Notes: generated by a model from the letters alone, not told the origin. Counted from the stretch's first letter, positions 34,363 to 42,760 are shown. The stretch: 51,541 nt of DNA from CAYONP01 sp964405335 (GCA_964405335.1 CAYONP010000035.1:1-51541), one strand, 5' to 3'. Numbers and translations: made by a program.

Positions 34363-35286
34363 ATGCCGCGCAAGGTCAATCCGCTGACCCGCCTGGAGGC
34401 CCGCGAGACGGCGACCACCGCGAGCGGGGTCGCCTGGGTCACACGCGACCAGCAACTGGCCGGCGAGAACTTCTACAGCCGCGTGGTGCGCGGGCTGATG
34501 GACCGGCTCTCGCGCTTCGGCTCGCGGGTCGGCTCGGGCAAGAGCCGCAACGACATGCAGGCGCTGCTCGTCCAGGCCGGCAACCCCGGCGGGCTGACCG
34601 CGCGGCACATCCCCGGACTGCGGCTCCTGATGGGCCTGCTGTTCGCCTGCTTCGGGTTCATCTTCCAGTTCCTCGCCACGCGGCTGATCGGCTTCCTTGG
34701 CGACTACGCCTCGAGCGAGTTCCTGATCCTCGGCCTGCTGGTCTACTTCATGCTCGGGATCATCCTGCTGCCGTTCGTCCTGCGCATCCTGATCCGCAAG
34801 CGTCAGCGGAAGATCCAGCGCACGCTGCCCGACGTGCTCGACCTGCTGACCATCGCGGTCGAGGCCGGCCTCGGCTTCGATATGGCGATGAACCGGGTCG
34901 GCGAGCGGTACCGCGGCACCATGGGCGACGAGCTGGTGCGCACCAACTACGAGATCCGCATGGGCCGGCCGTGGAACGAGGCGATGCGCGACATGGCCGA
35001 CCGGACCGGCGTGGTCGAGGTGCATGGTCTGGTGGTGGCGCTGATTCAGGCCAAGGAGCTGGGCGTCAACCTGGGCAACGTGCTCCGCGCCCAGAGCCTA
35101 CGGCTGCGTGAGGAGCGGGCGCGGCAGGCGCGCGAGCAGGCGCAAAAAGCGCCGACCAAGATGATCTTCCCGCTCGTCCTGTTCATCTTCCCCGCGCTGT
35201 TTGTGGTGCTCATGGGCCCGGCCGTGCTGCGCGCCCGCGAAGAGCTGAAGGGCGCGGCCATTCCGGGCCTCACCGGCGCGCAGTGA
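34363..35286 (+). CDS. tadC: Tad inner-membrane platform protein TadC
   Basis: A 307-residue protein 9 bp after tadB, with GGAG before ATG 34363. The T2SSF domain is clear: RTLPDVLDLLTIAVEAGLGF, AMNRVGERYRGTMGDEL and the late LRLREERARQAREQAQKAPT, followed by a last membrane span (KMIFPLVLFIFPALFVVLMG). Two hydrophobic segments lie near residues 85-145. The stop codon overlaps the GTG start of the DUF192 gene by 4 bp. No tadD, tadE, tadF or tadG follows in this window. Confidence 0.93.
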   Translation: MPRKVNPLTRLEARETATTASGVAWVTRDQQLAGENFYSRVVRGLMDRLSRFGSRVGSGKSRNDMQALLVQAGNPGGLTARHIPGLRLLMGLLFACFGFIFQFLATRLIGFLGDYASSEFLILGLLVYFMLGIILLPFVLRILIRKRQRKIQRTLPDVLDLLTIAVEAGLGFDMAMNRVGERYRGTMGDELVRTNYEIRMGRPWNEAMRDMADRTGVVEVHGLVVALIQAKELGVNLGNVLRAQSLRLREERARQAREQAQKAPTKMIFPLVLFIFPALFVVLMGPAVLRAREELKGAAIPGLTGAQ

Positions 35287-35633
35287 TTGTTCGCAACCTG
35301 ACCCGCGAGACCACGCTGGCCCACCGCGCGGCCCGCGGCGACGGTTGGTGGCTGCGGCTCCGCGGGCTCATGCTGCGCCGCGACTTCGGGACCTGGGACG
35401 GGCTCTGGCTGGCCCGCAACAACGCCGTCCACATGTGGTTGGTCTTCTTCGCCATCGACCTGGTCTGGCTCGACCGCGAGCGCGCCGTGGTCGGCCTGGT
35501 GCCCGGCCTGCGGCCCTGGCGCCTGGCCTGGCAGCGGGGCGCCGACTCGTGCCTCGAACTGCCGGTCGGGGCGATCGAGCGTTCGGGTACGGAGGCGGGC
35601 GACCGGCTCGAGTTCGCGGCGGGGTGCCCGTAG
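35283..35633 (+). CDS. DUF192 family protein
   Basis: A 116-residue protein starting with GTG 35283, overlapping the tadC stop (GTGA). It matches DUF192: GLMLRRDFGTWDGLWL, the invariant HMWLVFFAIDLVWLD strand, VVGLVPGLRPWR, then CLELPVGAIERSGTEAGDRL. The family has a small beta fold; its function is not established, and many members are exported lipoproteins. This one has no signal peptide. Translational coupling to tadC suggests a pilus-related role. It ends the tad operon. Confidence 0.85.
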   Translation: MIVRNLTRETTLAHRAARGDGWWLRLRGLMLRRDFGTWDGLWLARNNAVHMWLVFFAIDLVWLDRERAVVGLVPGLRPWRLAWQRGADSCLELPVGAIERSGTEAGDRLEFAAGCP

Positions 35634-35722
35634 GACGAGGCTGTGGGCAGCCGCTGAGTGCGCCAAGGGACCGGAGCCGCGGTCACGGCCGTTGGCACGA
35701 GCGGCCAGACCACGCTACCTCT

Positions 35723-35796
35723 GTAGGGGCGACCCTTGTGGTCGCCCGCTCCTGGTCCAGTGAGGTCGGCCGGGCAGCCACGAGGGCTGCCCCTAC
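35723..35796. repeat. GTAGGGGC-ended two-hairpin element, family 2 copy a
   Basis: It starts with GTAGGGGC (35723-35730) and ends with the reverse complement GCCCCTAC (35789-35796). Inside are two stems, GGGCGACC/GGTCGCCC and GGGCAGCC/GGCTGCCC, separated by a variable spacer. Related copies are at 47226-47295 and 47328-47398. Confidence 0.92.
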
Positions 35797-35877
35797 CGGC
35801 CTTTCCGCCACGGGCCGATCGCGCCAGGTGGTCGAGCCACGTCTTGGTTCGCTGACCGGAACCCGCTCTCGCCGCTA

Positions 35878-35906
35878 TTGACCCGCTCCCCGGCCGGTGC
35901 TACTCT
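35878..35906 (+). promoter_or_regulatory. Candidate promoter of der, leaderless
   Basis: TTGACC (35878-35883), a 17-bp spacer and TACTCT (35901-35906). Transcription would start about 5-9 nt after the -10 box, at or next to ATG 35916, and no ribosome site is visible there, so the mRNA may be leaderless. Confidence 0.45.
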
Positions 35907-35915
35907 CTGCCTGCC

Positions 35916-37337
35916 ATGCACCGCACGCCCGTGGTCGCCATCGTCGGGCGGCCCAATGTGGGTAAGTCCACTCTGTTCAATCGCCTCACCGGATCTCGAC
36001 GCGCCGTGGTCGACGACACACCCGGCGTCACGCGGGATCGCCTCTATGGCGAGGGCGAGGCGTTCGGCCGCCCGTTCCGGGTGGTCGACACCAGCGGCCT
36101 GGACAGCGCCTTCGGCGATGACATCTCGGCCCTGGCGCAGACGCAGGCGCAGATCGCCATCGACGAGGCCGACGTCGTCCTGTTCATGCTCGACGGTCAG
36201 GAAGGTGTGACCAAGGTCGACCACGAGATTGCCGACCTGCTGCGCCGCGGCGGGCGGCCCATCGTGCTGGTGGCCAACAAGCTCGAGAGCCTGCAGCGTG
36301 GTCAGCTCGACGGCGTCTGGGACCTGCGCCTGGGCGAGGCGCTACCGATCAGCGCGCTCCACGGCACCCAGGTCGGCGACTTGATCGAGCAGCTCCACAA
36401 CCTGCTGCCCGAGCCGATCGAGCCGAGCGAAGAGCCGGACGAGGACGGGATTGTCAAGGTCGCCGTGGTCGGCCGGCCGAACGTCGGCAAGTCGAGCCTG
36501 ATCAACGCCATGCTCGGTGAGGAGCGGGTGATTGTCTCGGCGATCGCCGGCACCACCCGCGACGCCATCGACACGCCGTTCGAGCGCGCCGGCCAGCCGT
36601 TCGTGCTGATCGACACCGCCGGCATTCGGCGCAAGGCGAAGGTCACGGCGGCGCTCGAGTATTACTGCAACCTCCGCGCGATGGACGCGATCGCCCGCTG
36701 CGACGTGGCCATCTGCACGCTGGCGGCTCTGGACGGGCCGACCCACCAGGACAAGCGGATCATCGGCATGGCCCACGAGGCCGGCCGCGGGGTCATCCTG
36801 GCGGTCAACCAGTGGGACCTGCTGCAGGTCTGGCTGGCCGATCGCGAGAACTCGCCCCACGAGATCAGCCCCGAACTCGACCAGCGGCTGTTCCGCAGCA
36901 CCGCCAAGACCGTCCTGCGCGACTACGCGAAGGTGCTCCGCGACGCGCTGCCGTTTTGCGCCTATGCGCCGATCATCATGACCACCGCCATTCGCGGCGT
37001 CGGGGTCGGCAAGCTGCTCGACGAGGCGCAACTGATTGCCGAGCACCATGCCTTCCGGGTCGCCACCGGCGACTTGAACCGGGTCATCCGCGAGGTGCTC
37101 GATCAGCGCCCGCCGCAGACGCGCCACGGCAAGCGGCTGAAACTGCTCTACGCCACGCAGGTGCGGGCCAAGCCGCCGACCTTCGTGCTGTTCGTCAACG
37201 ATGCGGAGCTGGTCCATTTCTCTTTCGAGCGTTTCCTTGAAAACCAGTTGCGGGAGCGGTACAACTTTGAGGGCACGCCGGTTCGCCTGCTCTGGCGGAC
37301 CCGGCGCGAGGACGAGGTGCGGCGCGCACGCGGATGA
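35916..37337 (+). CDS. der: Ribosome-assembly GTPase Der (EngA)
   Basis: A 473-residue protein with two tandem G domains and a C-terminal KH-like domain, the Der layout. G1 motifs are GRPNVGKS in both domains (VVAIVGRPNVGKSTLFNRLT; VAVVGRPNVGKSSLINAMLG); G3 motifs are DTSG and DTAGIRRK. The C-terminal KH part reads GVGVGKLLDEAQLIAEHHAF, RHGKRLKLLYATQ and PTFVLFVNDAELVHFSF. Both G4 motifs are odd: domain 1 has NKLE and domain 2 has NQWD where NKxD is expected. Der binds the 50S subunit and helps its maturation. It has its own promoter and is followed after 19 bp by a lipoprotein gene. Confidence 0.95.
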   Translation: MHRTPVVAIVGRPNVGKSTLFNRLTGSRRAVVDDTPGVTRDRLYGEGEAFGRPFRVVDTSGLDSAFGDDISALAQTQAQIAIDEADVVLFMLDGQEGVTKVDHEIADLLRRGGRPIVLVANKLESLQRGQLDGVWDLRLGEALPISALHGTQVGDLIEQLHNLLPEPIEPSEEPDEDGIVKVAVVGRPNVGKSSLINAMLGEERVIVSAIAGTTRDAIDTPFERAGQPFVLIDTAGIRRKAKVTAALEYYCNLRAMDAIARCDVAICTLAALDGPTHQDKRIIGMAHEAGRGVILAVNQWDLLQVWLADRENSPHEISPELDQRLFRSTAKTVLRDYAKVLRDALPFCAYAPIIMTTAIRGVGVGKLLDEAQLIAEHHAFRVATGDLNRVIREVLDQRPPQTRHGKRLKLLYATQVRAKPPTFVLFVNDAELVHFSFERFLENQLRERYNFEGTPVRLLWRTRREDEVRRARG

Positions 37338-37356
37338 GTGGGCGGAGAATGACTCC

Positions 37357-38880
37357 ATGGCGAGAGTGCTGGCGATCACAACGGTTCTGCTGCTCGGCGG
37401 TGCGCTGGTGCTGAGTGCCTGCGCGCGCCGGCCCGCCGACGCCGCGGCCCAGGCGCCGGTCGCCGGCGGCGCGACGGTCGCGCTGGACGACCTACCGCAC
37501 GGCGACTACTGGTACGGCGCCTTCCTGCAGGGGCAACGGATCGGCTATCTGCACTTCGAGATGCGGCCGACCGAGCGCGACGGCGAGGCGTTGATCGAGG
37601 TCCGTGGCACCGACCACGTGACGCTCGAGCTGCTCGGCCAGAAGATGGAGCAGATCGTCCAGATGGTGACCTTCTGCCGGCCCGACTGGCGGCCGGTCTC
37701 GGCCAGCATCACCATCTCGTCGGGCGGGCGCGACACGGCCATCACCGCGACCTATTTCGACGACCGGATCGAATGCCAGCGGACCAGCGCCGAGGGCACG
37801 CAGGATTCCACCGTGCCGATCCCCGAGGGCGTGCGGCTGGTGGCCGACGTCCGTGCCGCGCTGACCGACGGCAACCTCGACGTCGGCGAGGTGGTCGAGC
37901 TGTATGAGTTCAACCCAATCACCATGGCGCTCGACAAGAGCACCGTGACCGCTTTGCGCAATGAGGAGCTCGAGCTCGGCGGCGAGCGCTACCAGGCGCT
38001 GGTCACCCAGACCCAGAGCAGCATGGCCACGGTGCTCACCTGGCTCGACGCCGAGCACCGTATGCTCCAGATGGAAATGGACATCATGGCGGCCAAGCTG
38101 CAGTTCAGGCTGGAGGACGAGGAGACCGTCCTGGCCGAGCTCGGCGCGCCGGCGCGGGTCGACCTGGTCACCGCCACCGCGCTGCGGCCCGATCAGCCAA
38201 TCGAGCGGCCGCGGACGACGCGCCGGCTGGTGCTGCGCGTTCACGGTCTGGACAAACTGGCCAACGTGCCGAACGACGAGTTCATCGCCACCGAAAAGGA
38301 AGCCGACGGCTGGTACCGAGTGACCATCACCTCGCCCGAGGCGAGCGAGGCGGCCGGCGCGCCGGTGCCGTTCGACGAGCCGGAGCTGCAGGAGTATCTC
38401 AAGCCGTCGACCTACATCGAGTCGGACCACGAGAAGATGATCGCCACGGCGAACGAGATCCTGGGCGAGGAGCCGCCCAGCGGCTCGCTCGCGCGGGCCC
38501 GGCTGGTCCACGGCTGGGTCCACCGGCGGATCGCCTGGCAGGCGAACATTGGGCTGCTCCGCTCGGCGCTCGAGATTCTCAACGACCCGGCCGGGGTCTG
38601 TCGCGACGCGGCGGCGCTCTACACCGCCCTGGCCCGCGCCGCGGGCGTGCCGACACGGGTCTGCGCGGGCCTGCTCTACATGACCGACTCGTTTGCCGGC
38701 CACGCCTGGGCCGAAAGCTGGGACGGCGAGCGCTGGGTGCCGTTCGACCCGACCGTGCCGACCACCTTCGTCGACGCGACGCACCTCAAGCTGGCCCAGG
38801 GAGCGGCCTACACCTGCATGTTCGACATGATGCCGGCGCTGGGCGGCATGAAGATTGAGGTGCTCGAGCAGTCGCACTGA
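37357..38880 (+). CDS. Lipoprotein with C-terminal transglutaminase-like domain
   Basis: A 507-residue protein. ATG 37357 has GGAG 9 nt upstream and opens a lipoprotein signal, with lipobox LSAC (ARVLAITTVLLLGGALVLSAC). The transglutaminase core is at the C-terminus: GVCRDAAALYTALARAAGVP (Cys), SFAGHAWAESWDG (His) and WVPFDPTVP (Asp), an intact catalytic triad. The 350-residue N-terminal part is beta-rich (YWYGAFLQGQRIGYLHFEMR), as in transglutaminase/protease-like surface proteins. It may cleave or cross-link cell-wall peptides or surface proteins. It lies between der and plsY in one direction with short gaps. Confidence 0.88.
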   Translation: MARVLAITTVLLLGGALVLSACARRPADAAAQAPVAGGATVALDDLPHGDYWYGAFLQGQRIGYLHFEMRPTERDGEALIEVRGTDHVTLELLGQKMEQIVQMVTFCRPDWRPVSASITISSGGRDTAITATYFDDRIECQRTSAEGTQDSTVPIPEGVRLVADVRAALTDGNLDVGEVVELYEFNPITMALDKSTVTALRNEELELGGERYQALVTQTQSSMATVLTWLDAEHRMLQMEMDIMAAKLQFRLEDEETVLAELGAPARVDLVTATALRPDQPIERPRTTRRLVLRVHGLDKLANVPNDEFIATEKEADGWYRVTITSPEASEAAGAPVPFDEPELQEYLKPSTYIESDHEKMIATANEILGEEPPSGSLARARLVHGWVHRRIAWQANIGLLRSALEILNDPAGVCRDAAALYTALARAAGVPTRVCAGLLYMTDSFAGHAWAESWDGERWVPFDPTVPTTFVDATHLKLAQGAAYTCMFDMMPALGGMKIEVLEQSH

Positions 38881-38895
38881 CGGCGCGGAGTGACC

Positions 38896-39519
38896 ATGGG
38901 CTACTGGATGGTGCCGTTGGCCTATCTGCTCGGCGGCGTGCCGTTCGGGCTGCTCATCGCCCGCCGCTACGGCGTCGACATCCAGCAGGCGGGTAGCGGC
39001 AACATCGGCGCGACCAACGTCTGGCGCTGCTGCGGACCGAAGGCCGGCGCGCCGGCGCTGCTCCTCGACATCGCCAAAGGGCTGGTGCCCACCGCGCTGG
39101 CCGTCCGCTTCTTCCCCGGCCAACCCACTTTGCACGTCGCCGTGGCCGGCGGCGCGGTGCTCGGCCACACCTTCAGCCCCTTCCTGCGCTTCACCGGCGG
39201 CAAGGCGGTGGCGACCAGTCTGGGCGCCTGCGTCGCCTTCGCGCCGGTCGCCGCCGGCTGCGCGCTGGCCGTCTTCGCGCTTACCCTCGCCGTCTCGCGT
39301 TACGTCTCGCTGGCCAGCCTGCTCGGCGGGCTCGGGGCGGTGATCGGCACCTGGGCGGTGGCCGATCCGTGGGTCTATAGCCTGGTCATCACCGTCGGCG
39401 TGGCGCTGATCTGGCTGCGCCACGGGGCGAACCTGCGACGCCTGCTGCGCGGCGAGGAGAGCCGCTTCAGCCTGGGCGGACGCCAGCCGAACGAGGCGGC
39501 CGAGGAGGCGAGCGGGTGA
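38896..39519 (+). CDS. plsY: Glycerol-3-phosphate acyltransferase PlsY
   Basis: A 207-residue membrane enzyme that moves an acyl group from acyl-phosphate to glycerol-3-phosphate, the first step of phospholipid synthesis. ATG 38896 is 5 nt after GGAG; GTG 38890 is a poorer alternative. The three PlsY motifs are visible: GSGNIGATNVWR near the N-terminus, FTGGKAVATSLG in the middle (KAV for the usual KGV), and the later WLRHGANLRRLLRGEE with the conserved H..N..R. Several membrane segments fit the family. It overlaps bshB1 by 4 bp and so is coupled to bacillithiol synthesis genes. Confidence 0.95.
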   Translation: MGYWMVPLAYLLGGVPFGLLIARRYGVDIQQAGSGNIGATNVWRCCGPKAGAPALLLDIAKGLVPTALAVRFFPGQPTLHVAVAGGAVLGHTFSPFLRFTGGKAVATSLGACVAFAPVAAGCALAVFALTLAVSRYVSLASLLGGLGAVIGTWAVADPWVYSLVITVGVALIWLRHGANLRRLLRGEESRFSLGGRQPNEAAEEASG

Positions 39520-40244
39520 CCGCCGCGCCGAAACTCGACCTGCTCGCCTTCGGCGCCCACCCCGACGACGTCGAGCTCGGCTGCGGCGGGCTGCTGGCGC
39601 TCTGCGCCGCGCGCGGACAGGCCGCCGGGGTGATCGACCTGACCCGCGGCGAGGGCGCCAGCCGCGGAACGGTCGACGAACGCGCGGCCGAGGCGGCGCG
39701 CGCAGCCGAGCTCCTCGGCCTGGCGGTGCGCGAGAACCTGGGCCTGCCCGACCTGCACCTGACCGACAACCTCGACCACCGGCGGCTGGTCGCCGACCTG
39801 ATCCGCCGTTACCGCGCCGAGCTGATCCTCGCCCCGCTGCCGGGCGACCGGCACCCCGACCATGCCGCGGCCAGCGCCTTCGTCACCGCCGGCGCGTTCT
39901 GGGCGCGGCTGCCGCGGATCGTCACCGACCATCCGCCGCACGCGCCACGCGGCCTGCTCTATTACCTGATCCATGAGAACCCCACGCCGTCGTTCATCGT
40001 TGACATCACGGACGTGTGGGAGACCAAGCGCGCCGCCGTGGCGGCTTACGCTTCGCAGTTCGATGGCGCCATGCCGGCGGGCTACCGGTTCGTCGGCACG
40101 GCCGATTATCACGCCGCGACGCTCGCCCGGGCCGGCTTCTGGGGCGCGCAGATCCAGCGGCCGTTCGGCGAGGCCTATGTCGCCGCGGCGCCTTTGCGGG
40201 TCGATGACCCGCTCGCCCTGTTCCGCGCGGAGTCGTCACGGTGA
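39516..40244 (+). CDS. bshB1: Bacillithiol biosynthesis deacetylase BshB1 (LmbE-like)
   Basis: A 242-residue protein starting with GTG 39516 (GTGA overlap with plsY). LmbE/PIG-L zinc-site motifs are present: AFGAHPDDVELGCGG and, later, PGDRHPDHAAAS. Also typical of BshB1 are LTRGEGASRGTVDERAAEA and VRENLGLPDLHLTDN, as is the YYLIHENPTPSFIVDITDVW stretch. It removes acetyl from N-acetylglucosaminyl-malate to give glucosaminyl-malate, the second step of bacillithiol synthesis. It directly precedes bshA, the usual partner. Confidence 0.93.
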   Translation: MTAAPKLDLLAFGAHPDDVELGCGGLLALCAARGQAAGVIDLTRGEGASRGTVDERAAEAARAAELLGLAVRENLGLPDLHLTDNLDHRRLVADLIRRYRAELILAPLPGDRHPDHAAASAFVTAGAFWARLPRIVTDHPPHAPRGLLYYLIHENPTPSFIVDITDVWETKRAAVAAYASQFDGAMPAGYRFVGTADYHAATLARAGFWGAQIQRPFGEAYVAAAPLRVDDPLALFRAESSR

Positions 40245-41368
40245 AGATCGGCATCTCCTGCTTCCCCGGTCACGGCGGCAGCGGCGTGGTCGCCGCCGAG
40301 CTGGGCAAGGCGCTGGCCGCGCGCGGACACGAGGTCCACTTCATCACCCGCGAGCAGCCGTTTCGGATCGAGGAGCTGACCGAGAATCTCTACTTCCATC
40401 CCGTCGCGCCGATGCCCTACCCGGTCTTCACCGCCGCGCCCTACACCCTGGCGCTGGCGACCAAGATGGCGGAGATCGCCGAGGCCCACTCGCTCGATCT
40501 GATCCACGCGCACTATGCCATCCCGCACTCGACCGCCGCCTGGCTGGCGCGCCACATCTGCGCCCGCGACCTGCGCGTGATCACCACCCTGCACGGCACC
40601 GACACGCGCCTGGTCGGCCTTGACCCGAGCTACTGGCGGATTGTCCGCTACTCGATCGAGCAGTCGCACGGCGTGACCGCCGTGTCGCGCCACCTGGCCG
40701 ACACCAGCGTGGCCGACTTCCAGCTCACCCGGCCGGTCGAGGTGATCCACAACTTCATCGACACGCACCACTTCCGGCCCGGCATGTGCCCGCAGCTGCG
40801 GCAGATGATCGCCGCGGTCGACGAGCCGCTGGTCGTCCATGTCTCAAACCTGCGGCCGGTCAAGCGGGTGGCCGACATCATCCGCGCGCACGCCATCATC
40901 ACCGCCGCTACGGGCGCGCGGCTGGTGATTGTCGGCCACGGGCCCGAGCGCGACGACGCCGAGCGGCTGGCCGGCGAGCTGGGCATCGCCGGCAAGGTGC
41001 TGTTCGTCGGCACGCGCGACAACGTGGCGCCCTACCTGGCCGCGGCCGACCTGTTCATGATGGCCAGCGAACAGGAGAGCTTCGGCGTCGCCGCGCTCGA
41101 GGCGATGAGCTGCGGCGTGCCCGTCGTCGCGCCGCATGTCGGCGGCCTGCCCGAGCTGGTGGTCGACGGCGTGACCGGCTGCCTGACCTCGCCGGGCGAC
41201 GTCGAGGCGCTGGCCGAGGCGGCGATCGACCTGCTCGGCGACGAACCCCGGCGGCGGGCGTTCGGCGCGGCGGCGCGCGAGCGGGCGGTGCGCGAGTTCG
41301 CCATCGACGCTATCGTGCCGCGGTACGTGGCGCACTATGAGCGGGTGCTCGGCGCGGAGACCGTATGA
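40241..41368 (+). CDS. bshA: N-acetyl-alpha-D-glucosaminyl L-malate synthase BshA
   Basis: A 375-residue GT4 glycosyltransferase starting with GTG 40241 in the GTGA overlap with bshB1. BshA signatures: MKIGISCFPGHGGSGVVAAE, HFITREQPFR, HAHYAIPHSTAAWLA, TTLHGTDTRLVGLD and HNFIDTHHFRPG. The GT4 E-x7-E motif is in QESFGVAALEAMSCGVPVVA. It joins UDP-GlcNAc and L-malate, the first step to bacillithiol. The last enzyme of the pathway, BshC (cysteine ligase), is not in the window. Confidence 0.95.
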   Translation: MKIGISCFPGHGGSGVVAAELGKALAARGHEVHFITREQPFRIEELTENLYFHPVAPMPYPVFTAAPYTLALATKMAEIAEAHSLDLIHAHYAIPHSTAAWLARHICARDLRVITTLHGTDTRLVGLDPSYWRIVRYSIEQSHGVTAVSRHLADTSVADFQLTRPVEVIHNFIDTHHFRPGMCPQLRQMIAAVDEPLVVHVSNLRPVKRVADIIRAHAIITAATGARLVIVGHGPERDDAERLAGELGIAGKVLFVGTRDNVAPYLAAADLFMMASEQESFGVAALEAMSCGVPVVAPHVGGLPELVVDGVTGCLTSPGDVEALAEAAIDLLGDEPRRRAFGAAARERAVREFAIDAIVPRYVAHYERVLGAETV

Positions 41369-41859
41369 TCGCCAACATCGTGGTCGAGAAGTTCGATGCC
41401 AACATGGAGGAGGTCACCATCGGCGGCTGGCACGTCGCCGTGGGTGACCGAATCGAGGCGGGCGACAAGCTGGTCGAGCTGATCACCGACAAGGCCACGT
41501 TCGACTACGAGACGCCGGCGGGCGGCACGGTCCGCCGCCTGATCGCCGCGCCGGGCAGCGTGGTGCCGGTCGGCTATGTGCTGGCCCAGGTCGGCGACGC
41601 CGCCGAGCCGCTGCCCGACGTCGCGGCGGCCAACGCCGAGCTGCTCGCCGCCTATCGCCGGCGGCAGGAGGTGACCATCGACACCACTGCCGCGGCGGCC
41701 CGGCCCGAGCGCGGCGGCCGCGTGCGCGCCACTCCGGCCGCCCGGCGGCTGGCCCGCGAACATGGCCTCGACCTGGCCGAGCTGCCCGTGGCCGAGAGCG
41801 GCGGCATCGTTGGCGAAGACGATGTACGAGCCTGGTTGGCGCGCGGGGACTTGGGTTGA
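41365..41859 (+). CDS. Stand-alone lipoyl domain plus E3-binding domain protein
   Basis: A 164-residue protein coupled to bshA (ATGA overlap at 41365). Residues 1-80 form a biotinyl/lipoyl domain with the lipoylation lysine K43 (ELITDKATFDYETPAGG). Residues about 117-160 are a peripheral-subunit (E3)-binding domain (VRATPAARRLAREHGLDLAE, GGIVGEDDVRAWL). The catalytic acyltransferase domain of E2 enzymes is missing, and the stop is followed at once by the next start, so this is a deliberate short form rather than a truncated E2. It could carry a redox-active lipoyl group served by dihydrolipoamide dehydrogenase. Its role in the bacillithiol operon is inference. Confidence 0.85.
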   Translation: MIANIVVEKFDANMEEVTIGGWHVAVGDRIEAGDKLVELITDKATFDYETPAGGTVRRLIAAPGSVVPVGYVLAQVGDAAEPLPDVAAANAELLAAYRRRQEVTIDTTAAAARPERGGRVRATPAARRLAREHGLDLAELPVAESGGIVGEDDVRAWLARGDLG

Positions 41860-42563
41860 GGGTGCTGGTGATCGGTGGCGCGGGCCACGTCGGGCGCATC
41901 CTGCGGCCGGCGCTCGAGGCGCGGCACGAGGTCGCCTACCTCGACCTGGCGCCGATCGACGGGGCGACCTGTTTCGTCGGCAGCCTGAACGACCCGGCGC
42001 TGCTGGCCGCGGCCTGCGCCGGTCGCGAGGCGGTCATCCAACTGGCCATGGCGCCGCCGCGGGCCGAGCGCGACGAGAAGGTCGACGCCAGTTACGACGT
42101 GCACGTCAAGGGCATGCACCGCATCCTCGAAGCCGCCGACGCCGCCGGCGCGCGACGGGTGGTCTACGCTTCGAGCCTGAGCGTCTACGACCGCTGGGGT
42201 GGACGCAGCGAAATCCAGCCGACCCACGAAGACCTGCCGCCCGATGCGGCCGACCTGTATGGCCTGACCAAGCGACTGGGCGAGGAGGTCTGCCAGGCGC
42301 TCTGCCGCCGCCGGCCCGAGCTGTGCGTGGTCGCGCTGCGGCTGGTCCGCCCGGTCTCGGTCGAGCAGTTGGCCGGTGACCTGGACCGCGTGCGGCCGTG
42401 CTGGACCGGCCCCGAGGACCTGGGTCGGGGCTTCTGTGCCGCGCTGGAGGCCGACCTGCCGCCGGGCTTCTGGCCGATCAACCTGGCCAGCGACCCGGAC
42501 GAGCGGTTCGTCACCCTCGGTCGGGCGCGCGAGCTGCTCGGCTGGCGCCCGGCGATGCGCTGA
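41856..42563 (+). CDS. NAD-dependent epimerase/dehydratase (extended SDR)
   Basis: A 235-residue protein starting with TTG 41856 in the TTGA overlap. The Rossmann motif is LVIGGAGHVGR, the active-site strand is VVYASSLSVYD, and the catalytic pair is in DLYGLTKRLGEE (Y-x3-K). It is shorter than most extended SDRs (about 300 residues) and ends with a short substrate domain (INLASDPDERFVTLGRAREL). It probably acts on a nucleotide sugar or similar; the substrate is unknown. Last gene of the operon that starts at der or plsY. Confidence 0.85.
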   Translation: MRVLVIGGAGHVGRILRPALEARHEVAYLDLAPIDGATCFVGSLNDPALLAAACAGREAVIQLAMAPPRAERDEKVDASYDVHVKGMHRILEAADAAGARRVVYASSLSVYDRWGGRSEIQPTHEDLPPDAADLYGLTKRLGEEVCQALCRRRPELCVVALRLVRPVSVEQLAGDLDRVRPCWTGPEDLGRGFCAALEADLPPGFWPINLASDPDERFVTLGRARELLGWRPAMR

Positions 42564-42729
42564 CGCCAAGCGCTTACCTGCCCGAAAACGTGCCGAAATG
42601 TAGGTCGGTCACCATGCCGCGCGTGCCGCGATTGCCGGCACCAGCGTTCGCCGGGCTCGGTGCTTGGGGAGAGGCACCGGGCCCGTGCGATTCGGGCGCA
42701 CGGCCGGGCCGCACTCGCCCCAACAGCAT

Positions 42730-42760
42730 CAACCGTCGGCGCTGGTGGCGCCGACGGTTG
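42730..42760. terminator. 13-bp perfect hairpin after the epimerase gene
   Basis: CAACCGTCGGCGC (42730-42742) pairs perfectly with 42748-42760 around TGGTG. It lies in the 253-bp gap between convergent genes and may end transcription from either side, although no T run follows on either strand. Confidence 0.45.

Larger units (their letters stand above)
35634..35915. other. 282-bp gap after the tad operon, with a repeat and the der promoter
   Basis: Contains the family 2 element at 35723-35796 and the promoter at 35878-35906. No gene and no hairpin followed by a T run was seen, so the end of the tad transcript is undefined. Confidence 0.65.

Noticed and set aside
41365..41859. Truncated pseudogene of an E2 acyltransferase
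   Set aside because: Both domains are intact, and the ends are in tight coupling with bshA and the epimerase gene, which argues for a functional short protein.
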